From positions 62,001 to 126,000 of the forward strand of contig NZ_VATY01000001.1 in the NCBI RefSeq assembly GCF_005885635.1: 64,000 bases of DNA. Direction: 5' to 3'. Each line of letters opens with the position of its first letter. The first letter of the stretch is position 1. Below, in pieces: positions 53,095 to 61,788 of the stretch. Made by a program: the position numbers and the translations under genes. The DNA comes from Maribacter algarum (ex Zhang et al. 2020) (GTDB lineage Bacteria > Bacteroidota > Bacteroidia > Flavobacteriales > Flavobacteriaceae). The notes under the pieces are model-generated. The model searched no databases and was not told the DNA's origin. It worked only from the letters and a program-made list of their open reading frames with translations.

Positions 53095-54900
53095 CTAGCG
53101 TTTTAAGGAGAAGTGATTGTTGATATATTTAGCCTCGGTAATTTGCCCATTGGTGTCCTTATAAGTAAGCTTAAACCAATAATCTGAAGAAGGCAAAGGT
53201 TTTCCCGCAAAAGTACCATCCCAACCTTGACTATTACCTGTTAATTGCGCCAAAAGTTTTCCGTATCGATCATAAATAGATACTAACGGGTTTTCCAAAT
53301 TCCCAACACCTGCTATCTGCCAATAGTCATGCATACTATCACCATTGGGAGTGAAAAACTTAGGAAATCCCACAACTACGATTTGTTCCGTTACAGATCC
53401 ACAACCCCTAATATCATTCACGGTTAGGGTATGGGTTCCAGCCAAAACATCATTAAAAATTGGAGAAGATTGGAATGAACCGTTATCCATTTGATATTCC
53501 CAATCACCTTCTTCCTCCGTGAAAACAGTCACCGTATTCTCTTCTTCTAAATCTTCAATTTCAATATCTGAAATCACAGGCGGATTGGAGACTATAACGG
53601 TTACCTCTTTAGAATTTGAACAGCTGACACCATTCTGAGTATTGGTCACAGTAATCTCGTATATACCTGCTTGCGCAACATCAATACTAGATGACAATTC
53701 ACCTGAGTCCCAACTATAACTATGAAAAGGCCTTGTAACAGATGAACCGATAGTAACACTTGATGCACCATCGCATAGAAAAACCTCTGAAGGAAAATCC
53801 AAGACAGGGGTTTCTAAACGAATCAGTTGAAACTGTTGAGAAGCATCATAGCAATCTGGATTTTGTACGGAAGTAACACGAACATAAATCGTCTTTGTGG
53901 CCGATGGAATAGTAAATAACTTAGGAATTACATTAGTACCACTATTGGCATCAGCCAATGTATTGTGATAACTTACTACAAAATCATCCGAGCTTTGACT
54001 TCCTAAAGCTGCTATGTCTTTTACTGATAAATCAAAAGTGGTATCTTCAGAGCAGGCAGCCTCATCAGTTAGCGGAAATGCATTAGGCATTGTTGAATAA
54101 CCAACATGAACGTCACTGATGATATTATTACCAGCAGGACGTACCACTTCTACGCGATAAGTTGCTGAACTAGAAACAACCAGCACGGAGGAATTCTCAC
54201 CAACAATCGGTTCAAAACCTGCACCTATATCGGTAAACCAGTTATAAGTTACGGCATCGGATGTTGTAGCATTCAAAGTAACATTTGTTCCTTCGCAGGC
54301 TGAAATCGGTGGTCCTAAAAGATTGCTTACAATAGAGCAATCAAGCGCATCAAAAGGGTTGGTAACAAATATATTTCCTGAAAACTGAATGGAAAAACCA
54401 GAATTGCTATTACTGAAATTATTGATTAGGAGATAATAATCTTCACCAGGAGCAACTTCAATCCAATCTTCATATTGAATATTGCTAGCATTACCTGTGG
54501 GATCTTCACCGATACCTAAAAAGGAGTCTTGATCTTGATTATCAAAAAAGTTACATCGAATTGGTTCACCCAAAGTACTACAATCACCAGCTTTGTATAG
54601 AGCAAAATCCCAATCTTCAGAAGTGTCGATTCCAATATTAAAACCCAACTGACCTGTGGCACCCGTTCGAAAACGATACCAAGCAGAATTCGATTCTATG
54701 GCGTTTGTGATAGTTTCTTCCAAACAGCCACTCTTCGCAGCGCCGTTAAAGTCGTCAACGCCGAAACCATTAGTTCCACCATTAACCGGAGTATCATTAC
54801 AAATAGGAATAGCATTGCCACAATCAGGAGAAACCTGAGCGGAGAGGGTAAAAATCCCAAAAAACAGTAATGCGCTAAAAAGTACACAAATACGCTTCAT
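53095..54900 (-). CDS. T9SS type B sorting domain-containing protein
   Basis: 601 residues from the ATG at 54900 (signal MKRICVLFSALLFFGIFTLS); the in-frame start at 54942 gives no signal. Same plan as its neighbour: N-terminal DCGNAIPICNDT and SAWYRFRTGATGQLGFNI, a longer middle with Ig/PKD-like units, and the C-terminal FFTPNGDSMHDYWQIAGVGN, VSIYDRYGKLLAQL, GWDGTFAGKPLPSSDYW, ending NHFSLKR. Exported by T9SS. The pair is a tandem duplication that has since diverged and changed in length. 121 bp without a terminator separate them. Confidence 0.9.
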   Translation of the reverse strand: MKRICVLFSALLFFGIFTLSAQVSPDCGNAIPICNDTPVNGGTNGFGVDDFNGAAKSGCLEETITNAIESNSAWYRFRTGATGQLGFNIGIDTSEDWDFALYKAGDCSTLGEPIRCNFFDNQDQDSFLGIGEDPTGNASNIQYEDWIEVAPGEDYYLLINNFSNSNSGFSIQFSGNIFVTNPFDALDCSIVSNLLGPPISACEGTNVTLNATTSDAVTYNWFTDIGAGFEPIVGENSSVLVVSSSATYRVEVVRPAGNNIISDVHVGYSTMPNAFPLTDEAACSEDTTFDLSVKDIAALGSQSSDDFVVSYHNTLADANSGTNVIPKLFTIPSATKTIYVRVTSVQNPDCYDASQQFQLIRLETPVLDFPSEVFLCDGASSVTIGSSVTRPFHSYSWDSGELSSSIDVAQAGIYEITVTNTQNGVSCSNSKEVTVIVSNPPVISDIEIEDLEEENTVTVFTEEEGDWEYQMDNGSFQSSPIFNDVLAGTHTLTVNDIRGCGSVTEQIVVVGFPKFFTPNGDSMHDYWQIAGVGNLENPLVSIYDRYGKLLAQLTGNSQGWDGTFAGKPLPSSDYWFKLTYKDTNGQITEAKYINNHFSLKR

Positions 54901-55037
54901 AAGTAGGTCTAAAATTAGGGACACCCTAAAGATAATCTGCAATACTCCTTAACACTAATTTATGTTGTGTAATGCCCGAAATAGAATATAAAGTGCCATA
55001 TTATGTATATCTTTGCTGTTCGTTAAAGTCATATTAA

Positions 55038-55718
55038 ATGAAAATTGACAGCACTTTGAAAGAGCATTTTGAGGAGATGGGAGACGGTCATGTTTCTTCC
55101 TCTGAGGACACCCCTTTACGAGATGATGCATTTGTATTGAACGAAGAGGAAAAGATTGAAAGAATTAAGGAAAATGTTAGGGAGATTATGTTGACTCTTG
55201 GCCTTGATCTTGATGATGATAGTTTAAAAGGAACTCCTAATCGCGTTGCAAAAATGTTCGTTAATGAGATTTTTGGAGGATTAGACCCCGAAAAAAAACC
55301 GAATTCTTCAACTTTTGAAAATAAATACAAGTACAATGAAATGTTGGTGGAGAAAAACATTACGTTATATTCTACCTGTGAACATCACTTACTTCCAATT
55401 GTTGGGAAAGCACATATTGCATATATTTCAAATGGAACTGTTGTTGGACTTTCAAAAATGAACCGTATCGTTGACTATTTTGCTAAACGACCTCAGGTTC
55501 AAGAGCGCCTGAATATTCAGATTGTGCGAGAATTGCAAAAAGTATTGGGCACAGAAGATGTTGCCTGCGTTATCGATGCAAAACACCTTTGCGTAAATTC
55601 TAGAGGAATTCGTGATATAGATAGTAGCACAGTTACTGCGGAATACGGTGGAAAATTCAAAGAAGAACCTGTACGCCGTGAATTTTTAGATTATCTTAAT
55701 TTAGACACCAATTTCTAA
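55038..55718 (+). CDS. folE: GTP cyclohydrolase I
   Basis: 226 residues. It converts GTP to dihydroneopterin triphosphate, the first step of folate and pterin synthesis. Motifs: STCEHHLLPIVGKAHIAYI (zinc Cys, His, His), GLSKMNRIVDYFAKRPQVQE (phosphate-binding), VACVIDAKHLCVNSRGI (second zinc Cys). The N-terminal 45 residues are a variable extension. Fifteen bp separate it from cysS, so the two share a transcript. Confidence 0.97.
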   Translation: MKIDSTLKEHFEEMGDGHVSSSEDTPLRDDAFVLNEEEKIERIKENVREIMLTLGLDLDDDSLKGTPNRVAKMFVNEIFGGLDPEKKPNSSTFENKYKYNEMLVEKNITLYSTCEHHLLPIVGKAHIAYISNGTVVGLSKMNRIVDYFAKRPQVQERLNIQIVRELQKVLGTEDVACVIDAKHLCVNSRGIRDIDSSTVTAEYGGKFKEEPVRREFLDYLNLDTNF

Positions 55719-55733
55719 CCCTTTGCTCCAATA

Positions 55734-57215
55734 ATGCAATTGTACCAGAATCAACAACTTAAAGTTTATAATTCCCTTTCAGGCAAAAAAGAAATTTTCC
55801 AACCTTTAAACGAAGGTCACATCGGAATGTACGTGTGTGGCCCTACGGTTTACAGCAATGTACATTTAGGCAACTGCAGAACTTTCATGTCTTTTGATAT
55901 GATATTTCGGTATTTCAAACACTTAGGTTATAAGGTCCGATACGTCAGAAACATAACGGATGCTGGGCATTTGGTGGATGACGCTGAAGATGGTGAAGAT
56001 AAAATTGCCAAAAAAGCGCGTTTGGAGCAGTTAGAGCCAATGGAGGTTGTACAACGCTACACCGTGGATTTTCATAACATTCTTCAAAAATTTAACTTTC
56101 TACCTCCGAGCATAGAACCTACGGCGACTGGGCATATTATCGAGCAAATAGAAATCATAAAAGATATTCTGGAAAAAGGATATGCTTATGAAAGGAATGG
56201 CTCGGTCTATTTTGACGTCATCAAGTTCAATGAAACAAATGAATACGGAAAGTTAAGCGGACGTAAGTTGGAAGACATGATTGCCAATACGCGTGTACTC
56301 GCTGCTCAAGATGAAAAGAAAAGTCCACAAGATTTTGCACTTTGGAAAAAAGCGGAGCCAGAACATATTATGCGCTGGCCTTCCCCCTGGGGTGATGGTT
56401 TCCCGGGATGGCATCTTGAGTGTACCGCAATGAGCACAAAATATCTTGGAGAAACTTTTGACATTCATGGTGGAGGAATGGATTTGAAATTTCCACATCA
56501 CGAATGTGAAATCGCTCAAGCGGAAGCAAGTAATGGTCATTCTCCTGTTCGCTATTGGTTGCATGCTAATATGCTTACCATGAATGGTAAGAAAATGGCG
56601 AAATCTACAGGCAATAATATCCTCCCTGGGGAAATATTTACCGGAGATAATAAAATACTTAGCAAAGCCTTTATGCCATCTGTCGTTCGCTTCTTCATGA
56701 TGCAGGCACATTACACAAGTATACTAGATTTGAGTAATGATGCACTTTTAGCATCTGAAAAAGGATACAATCGTCTGATGGATGCTTTGAAAAACCTTGA
56801 TGGCTTAGAAACGGGAAAATCCTCCAGTTTCGATGTGCAATTATGGCGACAAGAGTGCTATGATGCAATGAACGATGATTTCAACACTCCTATTTTAATA
56901 GCCAAAATGTTTGATGCAGTAAAACACATCAACTTGGTTAAGGAAGGAAATGAAAGTATCACAGTAGAAGACAAATCAAAGTTACAAGTCATCTTAAATG
57001 GATTCATATTTGATGTATTAGGACTTGAGAGCAAAACTGATATTGGTACAGATTCTGATAAACTATCAGGAGTTGTGGACTTATTGATTCAGCTTCGAAA
57101 AGATGCAAGAGACAATAAAGATTTTGAAACTTCAGATAAGATTAGAGATCAATTGGCTGAAATGGGTATTCAATTGAAAGACGGTAAAGAAGGTACTACT
57201 TTTAGTGTTTCTTAA
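55734..57215 (+). CDS. cysS: Cysteinyl-tRNA synthetase
   Basis: 493 residues. Class I synthetase for cysteine. HIGH-region [19 protein letters not shown] (zinc Cys in CGPT; HLGN for HIGH), other zinc ligands in HLECTAMS and HHECEIAQ, and the second signature is KKMAKSTGN, i.e. KMAKS instead of KMSKS. C-terminal DALR-type helical domain from about 350. The Ser to Ala change within KMSKS is unusual but known in the phylum. Co-transcribed with folE. Confidence 0.97.
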   Translation: MQLYQNQQLKVYNSLSGKKEIFQPLNEGHIGMYVCGPTVYSNVHLGNCRTFMSFDMIFRYFKHLGYKVRYVRNITDAGHLVDDAEDGEDKIAKKARLEQLEPMEVVQRYTVDFHNILQKFNFLPPSIEPTATGHIIEQIEIIKDILEKGYAYERNGSVYFDVIKFNETNEYGKLSGRKLEDMIANTRVLAAQDEKKSPQDFALWKKAEPEHIMRWPSPWGDGFPGWHLECTAMSTKYLGETFDIHGGGMDLKFPHHECEIAQAEASNGHSPVRYWLHANMLTMNGKKMAKSTGNNILPGEIFTGDNKILSKAFMPSVVRFFMMQAHYTSILDLSNDALLASEKGYNRLMDALKNLDGLETGKSSSFDVQLWRQECYDAMNDDFNTPILIAKMFDAVKHINLVKEGNESITVEDKSKLQVILNGFIFDVLGLESKTDIGTDSDKLSGVVDLLIQLRKDARDNKDFETSDKIRDQLAEMGIQLKDGKEGTTFSVS

Positions 57216-57245
57216 TTTATCAAATATCAAACCCCCAATTTCGGC

Positions 57246-57271
57246 AGATTCCTGCCTTCACGGGAATGACA
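57246..57271. repeat. Short dispersed repeat of the GGAATGAC type
   Basis: In the 73-bp gap between cysS and yidD: ATTCCTG-CCTTCA-CGGGAAT, a 7-bp inverted repeat with one G-T pair, flanked by TGAC. Reverse-read it is the common CATTCCCG...CAGGAATC intergenic repeat of many bacteria. Confidence 0.5.
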
Positions 57272-57288
57272 ATTAAAGTAAGTTTTTG

Positions 57289-57510
57289 ATGAAAAAGATA
57301 CTGATAGCTCCATTTGTTTTTCTTGTGCGTTTCTATCAGCAGGCGATTTCTCCGTATACCCCTGCAACTTGTCGCTACTCCCCGACCTGTTCGCAATATA
57401 CCCTTGAAGCTCTAAAAAAACATGGTCTTTTTAAAGGTAGCTGGTTGTCTATAAAACGAATTCTTAGCTGTAATCCTTGGGGTGGAAAAGGATATGACCC
57501 AGTCCCTTAA
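57289..57510 (+). CDS. yidD: Membrane protein insertion efficiency factor YidD
   Basis: 73 residues from the ATG at 57289 (an in-frame TTG precedes it by one codon). It assists YidC in membrane protein insertion. Typical motifs: [20 protein letters not shown] (Cys pair) and [20 protein letters not shown], ending DPVP. An amphipathic helix at the start anchors it to the inner membrane. It lies 78 bp before lgt; its usual rnpA/yidC partners are absent here. Confidence 0.95.
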   Translation: MKKILIAPFVFLVRFYQQAISPYTPATCRYSPTCSQYTLEALKKHGLFKGSWLSIKRILSCNPWGGKGYDPVP

Positions 57511-57525
57511 AATACACTCAAATAC

Positions 57526-57545
57526 TACTTCTTCGATACGAAGTA
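57526..57545. repeat. Hairpin with TACGAAGTA word
   Basis: TACTTC-TTCGATAC-GAAGTA: a 6-bp stem between yidD and lgt, followed by ACTTTATACTAAATACTT. It shares its word with the hairpin at 10816-10840. Confidence 0.35.
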
Positions 57546-57588
57546 CTTTATACTAAATACTTATCTTAGTCGCTCAAAATAAATCTAC

Positions 57589-58542
57589 ATGTACTTTTTA
57601 GGAATTACCTGGAATCCGAATGAAACTCTTTTCAGCCTTGGACCTCTACAAATCAAATACTACAACCTACTTTGGATAGCCACCTTTGCTATTGGTTGGT
57701 TTTTGATGAAGCGTATTTTTACCAATGAAAAGAAGACGGTTGATCAACTGGATTCGCTTTTTATTTATATGGTTTTGGCCACAATGTTAGGCGCCCGTTT
57801 AGGACATGTATTTTTCTACGATTGGCCTTACTATTCAGATCATTTACTGGAAATACTTCTGCCCATTCGAGAAAGTGCAGAAGGAAGTATTTTAGGTTTT
57901 ATTGATGGATATGAATTTACAGGTTTTACAGGACTAGCAAGTCATGGTGCTACAATAGGAATCATCCTTGCTGTTTTTCTATATATTAGAAAAAACCCTG
58001 AGTTTAAACCACTTTGGATTATGGATCGCTTGGCAATTGTCGCCGCGATTGGAGCATTTTGTGTTCGACTAGGAAATTTTTTCAACTCTGAGATTATTGG
58101 CAAGAAAGTTGAGGAATCGTTCATCTTCGCTACTCGTTTTGTCCGAGATAGTATCGGACAAGGTCAAGCCATGTCAATCACCAAGGAAAAAACGGTAAAT
58201 GCTGCCTATGACGCATTGGTATCAAAACCGGAGTTTTCAGAGTATATTAAAGACATTCCATATAGACATCCAGCTCAACTCTATGAGGGAGTTGGTTATC
58301 TTATGCTGTTCTTTCTTCTGTACTATCTTTATTGGAAAACAGATAAGAAGGACAAACCCGGATTTTTGTTTGGAACATTTACGGTGGTACTGTGGGGTAT
58401 CCGATTTTTAGCTGAGTTCGTCAAAGAACGTCAAAATGAATTGGACGAGTCTTTCACCTTAGCTATCGGTCAAATGTTGAGTATTCCATTTATTCTTATT
58501 GGTCTTTACTTTATGTTTCGACCAACTGCTAGTAAGCAGTAA
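57589..58542 (+). CDS. lgt: Prolipoprotein diacylglyceryl transferase
   Basis: 317 residues with seven membrane helices. It transfers diacylglycerol to the lipobox Cys of prolipoproteins at the inner membrane. Motifs: LGPLQIKYYNLLWIATF (first helix), LGARLGHVFFYDW (catalytic His region), GLASHGATIGIILA, the signature RLGNFFNSEIIG and RHPAQLYEG. It serves the many lipoproteins of this window. In a plus-strand group with yidD and the DUF192 lipoprotein. Confidence 0.97.
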   Translation: MYFLGITWNPNETLFSLGPLQIKYYNLLWIATFAIGWFLMKRIFTNEKKTVDQLDSLFIYMVLATMLGARLGHVFFYDWPYYSDHLLEILLPIRESAEGSILGFIDGYEFTGFTGLASHGATIGIILAVFLYIRKNPEFKPLWIMDRLAIVAAIGAFCVRLGNFFNSEIIGKKVEESFIFATRFVRDSIGQGQAMSITKEKTVNAAYDALVSKPEFSEYIKDIPYRHPAQLYEGVGYLMLFFLLYYLYWKTDKKDKPGFLFGTFTVVLWGIRFLAEFVKERQNELDESFTLAIGQMLSIPFILIGLYFMFRPTASKQ

Positions 58543-58587
58543 TCGGTTGGCAGTTGTCAAATATTTCTTTTGATCAAACTCAAATCT

Positions 58588-59076
58588 ATGAACAATTTAA
58601 AGTGTATTGTAATTATCAGTTTGATTGGCATATTGTTTAGTTCTTGCAAAGAAGAACCGAAAAAGGTAATTAAGACCGAGCCTATAACTTTTACGAAGGA
58701 AGGTGAATTAACCATTACCAAACAAAAAGTAGATACGCTCATCACCAAACTGGATATCGAGTTTGCCGAATCTGAATACGAGACACAAACAGGATTGATG
58801 TACCGAAAAAGTATGGAAGACCATCAGGGAATGCTCTTTGTTTTTCCTGACGAGCAAATGCATTCTTTCTACATGAAGAATACCGAAATTCCGCTTGACA
58901 TTATTTTCCTCAAATCAGATTTGACTATTGCAAGTTTCCAAGAAAACGCTCAACCCCTGAATGAAACTGGACTCTCCTCACAGGTGCCGATTCAATATGT
59001 TCTTGAGGTTAACGCGGGGTTAGCTGAAAAGTGGCTTTTAGAAGTCGGTGATAAAATAGAATACCAAAAAAAATAG
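58588..59076 (+). CDS. DUF192 lipoprotein
   Basis: 162 residues from the ATG at 58588; an in-frame TTG at 58570 is less likely. Lipoprotein signal (GILFSSC, Cys17) and a single DUF192 domain: TKLDIEFAESEYETQTGLMY, GMLFVFPDEQMHSFYMKNTE and IPLDIIFLKSDLTIASF, then QYVLEVNAGLAEKW. The family may bind small ligands or metals in the periplasm; function unproven. It follows lgt by 45 bp and precedes the hydrolase gene by 5 bp. Confidence 0.92.
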   Translation: MNNLKCIVIISLIGILFSSCKEEPKKVIKTEPITFTKEGELTITKQKVDTLITKLDIEFAESEYETQTGLMYRKSMEDHQGMLFVFPDEQMHSFYMKNTEIPLDIIFLKSDLTIASFQENAQPLNETGLSSQVPIQYVLEVNAGLAEKWLLEVGDKIEYQKK

Positions 59077-59081
59077 CTGTT

Positions 59082-59951
59082 TTGGTGGAAGTCCAAAAAA
59101 AAGAATTGAGCATTCAAACCGCAAATGGGAAACCTATTGCAGTTACAAAATTCTTTTCGAAAAACTCAATTAATCAAGTAATTGTAATTTCCTCAGCGAC
59201 GGGGGTATTACAGAAGTATTACTCACATTTTGCAGATTTCTGTGCATCAAAAGGAATTGTTGTTTACACTTTTGACTATGGTGGCATTGGCAAATCTATT
59301 TCATCCTTGGTGGAATTAAAAAAACACGTCGAAAACCTAACAAGTTGGGGCAAAAATGACCAAGCTGCGGTTGTTGCTTTTGCTAAGGAAGAAAATCTTG
59401 ATGCAACCCTATCACTTATCACGCATAGTGTTGGAGGACAAATATTTGGATTTAATCCTAATCATCTATTAATTGATAAAGTGATAATGATAGCTTCCCA
59501 AAGTGGTTATTGGAAAGATTTCGAAGGATTTCATGGAATAAAAATGTGGTTGTTTTGGTATGTTATAATTCCGACTTTAACTCCCCTATTTGGATATTTT
59601 CCCTCAAAAAAGCTTGGTTTGTTTGAAAACCTACCTAAAAATATGGTTTTTGAATGGGCTTCATGGGGAAAGAAAAAAGACTATCTAATGCACTTTAAGA
59701 ATGAATCGGATTATCTATTCGAAGATATTAGAATACCGATTCTAGCTTGGAGTTTTCCAAAGGATTCATTTGCGCCAAAAAAAACAGTAGATTGGTTGGC
59801 GAACCAATATGTAAATTCTCAAGTGACCCGCATACATTATCCTGCTGAAAATCAAAAACAGCCTGGACATTTTGGATTTTTCAAAAGAAGTTTCAAAGAA
59901 CTTTTATGGGAAAAAAACCTTAACTGGATTCTTACCAATAATCTATTATGA
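59082..59951 (+). CDS. Alpha/beta hydrolase (COG4757-like)
   Basis: 289 residues from TTG at 59082 or GTG at 59085 (no ATG in range). The hydrolase core reads INQVIVISSATGVLQKYYSH, VVYTFDYGGIGKSI and the nucleophile elbow ITHSVGGQIFG, where Thr replaces the first Gly of GxSxG. A later Asp lies in WSFPKDSF and His in PGHFGFF, completing a plausible triad. Cytoplasmic esterase- or acylase-like protein, substrate unknown. Its last codon overlaps the GNAT gene start (ATGA). Confidence 0.85.
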   Translation: MVEVQKKELSIQTANGKPIAVTKFFSKNSINQVIVISSATGVLQKYYSHFADFCASKGIVVYTFDYGGIGKSISSLVELKKHVENLTSWGKNDQAAVVAFAKEENLDATLSLITHSVGGQIFGFNPNHLLIDKVIMIASQSGYWKDFEGFHGIKMWLFWYVIIPTLTPLFGYFPSKKLGLFENLPKNMVFEWASWGKKKDYLMHFKNESDYLFEDIRIPILAWSFPKDSFAPKKTVDWLANQYVNSQVTRIHYPAENQKQPGHFGFFKRSFKELLWEKNLNWILTNNLL

Positions 59952-60469
59952 GCAAATATCTTCTTACAGGTCTTGAAACTGAGCGTTTACGCTTCCGTAA
60001 ATTAGAGCGTACAGATTTTGAAACTTGGCTACCCTTTCACCAAGAGCCCCTAAGTACTGAATTTTGGATAGGACTACCCGAAGACCCAGTGGAAGCCTGT
60101 CAACATTGGTTTGATAAAGCTTTTCACCGTTACGATAACGATCTTGGGGGAATGAATGTACTAATACATAAGGAGACCAATGAATTTATCGGGCAATGCG
60201 GATTGCTAATCCAAACTGTTGACGGCATCAAAGAACTTGAAGTTGGGTATTCTATGCTTCCTAAATATTGGAGGCAAGGCTATGCCACAGAAGCTGCGCA
60301 AAAATGTAAAGCCTTTGCCATTGAAAATAATTTAGCCACATCGCTGATTTCTATTATTAATGTAGATAACATTCCATCGCAGAAAGTAGCCATCAATAAT
60401 GGCATGCATTTGGACAAGACAACAATTTTTAATGAAAACCCTTCTCATATCTTTAGAATACAATTATAA
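59948..60469 (+). CDS. GNAT family N-acetyltransferase
   Basis: 173 residues, RimJ/RimL-like. It transfers an acetyl group from acetyl-CoA to an amine. N-terminal TERLRFRKLERTDFETWLPF, acetyl-CoA loop WRQGYATEAAQKCKAFAIEN, C-terminal NIPSQKVAINNGMHLDKT. The acceptor is not predictable. Overlaps the hydrolase gene by 4 bp, and the next ABC gene begins 2 bp after its stop, so the three are co-translated. Confidence 0.92.
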   Translation: MSKYLLTGLETERLRFRKLERTDFETWLPFHQEPLSTEFWIGLPEDPVEACQHWFDKAFHRYDNDLGGMNVLIHKETNEFIGQCGLLIQTVDGIKELEVGYSMLPKYWRQGYATEAAQKCKAFAIENNLATSLISIINVDNIPSQKVAINNGMHLDKTTIFNENPSHIFRIQL

Positions 60470-60471
60470 GT

Positions 60472-61707
60472 ATGAAACATTGGGCCGTTTTCATTACAAA
60501 TGATTCCAACAAATCAAGATTTGTTCATAGGCTCTTAGCTGGCAACGTTCCTGAGCTTGCCTTCCCAAAAGGTTTTAGAGGGGCTTTGTTATCAAAGTTA
60601 GCTCTTGAACGCTTCATGGATGAGGAAGACCGCCACGGCACTAAAATAATCACTCAAGGAACACAACAAGCACTAAGAACCATGTCAAGTGGTGAGCAAA
60701 AAAAGGCATTACTCAATCACCTTTTTGAAAATGACCATGATTTTATAGTGCTAGACAACCCATTTGATAATTTGGATACAGGGTCGCAAAAAGAACTTAC
60801 TAAAACTTTAGAAGAAAAATCCAAACAAACCATATTCATTCAGATAATAAGTCGAAAAGAAGATTTGCTTTCCTTTATCGAGAATTTTGGGAGTCTCAAG
60901 AAAGATGAACTATCGATTAACCAGACATTGGAAAAAACATTCACATCTAATGAAGTTCCCCATTATGTTGGAAGTATACCCAATGCGCTGAATCCAATTG
61001 AGTTTAATCATGACATACTAATTCAATTAAAAGATGTTACCGTTAAGTTTGGCAATAAGACTGTTTTACAAAAGCTAAACTGGACAATCAAGAAAGGAGA
61101 GTTCTGGCAACTGTTTGGTAAAAATGGAAGTGGTAAAACTACCATTCTATCCATGGTAACGGGTGAGAACCCGAAAGGCTATGGTCAAAACTTGTTTCTC
61201 TTTGGAAAAAAGAAAGGTAGTGGGGAAAGTATTTGGGACGTAAAAAAAAACATCGGCTATTTCACTCCTGCCATGACCGATAAATTTAAGGGCTATCATA
61301 CCATCGAAAATATGTTAGTTTCAGGTTTGAATGATTCTATTGGACTCTATCTAAAACCAACAGAGTCGCAATTAAGATTGGCTAAAAAATGGCTAAAACT
61401 AATCAACTTATGGGAGGAGAAAGACACTCTTTTTCATGATTTATCTGCGGGTCAAAAACGGTTGGTTATGACTACGCGGGCAATGATTAAACGCCCATTG
61501 TTACTCATCTTGGATGAACCTACAGCTGGTCTGGACGATGCTTCTGCAAAACTATTGGTCGATTTGGTAAACAAAATTTCGAGAGAAAGTGACACGGCGA
61601 CTATATTCGTTTCCCACAGAAAAGAACCAGGGCTAGATCCTGATTTCATTTATGAGCTGCAGATGCAAGAAAATGGATCAACTGGTCGAGTAATCTCTTC
61701 CCTTTAA
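60472..61707 (+). CDS. ABC-type ATPase with two nucleotide-binding halves (ModF-like), first half degenerate
   Basis: 411 residues. The second half (about 183-411) is intact: Walker A GKNGSGKT at 216-223, signature LSAGQKRLVM, Walker B LLILDEPTAGLDD and H-loop FVSHR. The first half keeps a signature (MSSGEQKKAL near 71-80) and a Walker-B-like FIVLDNPFDNLD but has no Walker A P-loop. It resembles ModF/YlmA-type soluble ATPases. No membrane subunit lies nearby. Last gene of the lgt-side group; it converges with secDF. Confidence 0.88.
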   Translation: MKHWAVFITNDSNKSRFVHRLLAGNVPELAFPKGFRGALLSKLALERFMDEEDRHGTKIITQGTQQALRTMSSGEQKKALLNHLFENDHDFIVLDNPFDNLDTGSQKELTKTLEEKSKQTIFIQIISRKEDLLSFIENFGSLKKDELSINQTLEKTFTSNEVPHYVGSIPNALNPIEFNHDILIQLKDVTVKFGNKTVLQKLNWTIKKGEFWQLFGKNGSGKTTILSMVTGENPKGYGQNLFLFGKKKGSGESIWDVKKNIGYFTPAMTDKFKGYHTIENMLVSGLNDSIGLYLKPTESQLRLAKKWLKLINLWEEKDTLFHDLSAGQKRLVMTTRAMIKRPLLLILDEPTAGLDDASAKLLVDLVNKISRESDTATIFVSHRKEPGLDPDFIYELQMQENGSTGRVISSL

Positions 61708-61733
61708 CATTACCTATCCAAAATACTACGAAC

Positions 61734-61763
61734 AAAAAAAGAGCCACACCAAAGTGCAGCTCT
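61734..61763 (-). terminator. Intrinsic terminator of secDF
   Basis: Minus strand: AGAGC-TG-CAC-TTTG-GTG-TG-GCTCT (outer 5 bp, inner 3 bp, two mismatched pairs), followed by seven T. It starts 26 bp after the secDF stop at 61789. Confidence 0.7.
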
Positions 61764-61788
61764 CTTCGAGAAATAAAATTTGAGTTAG

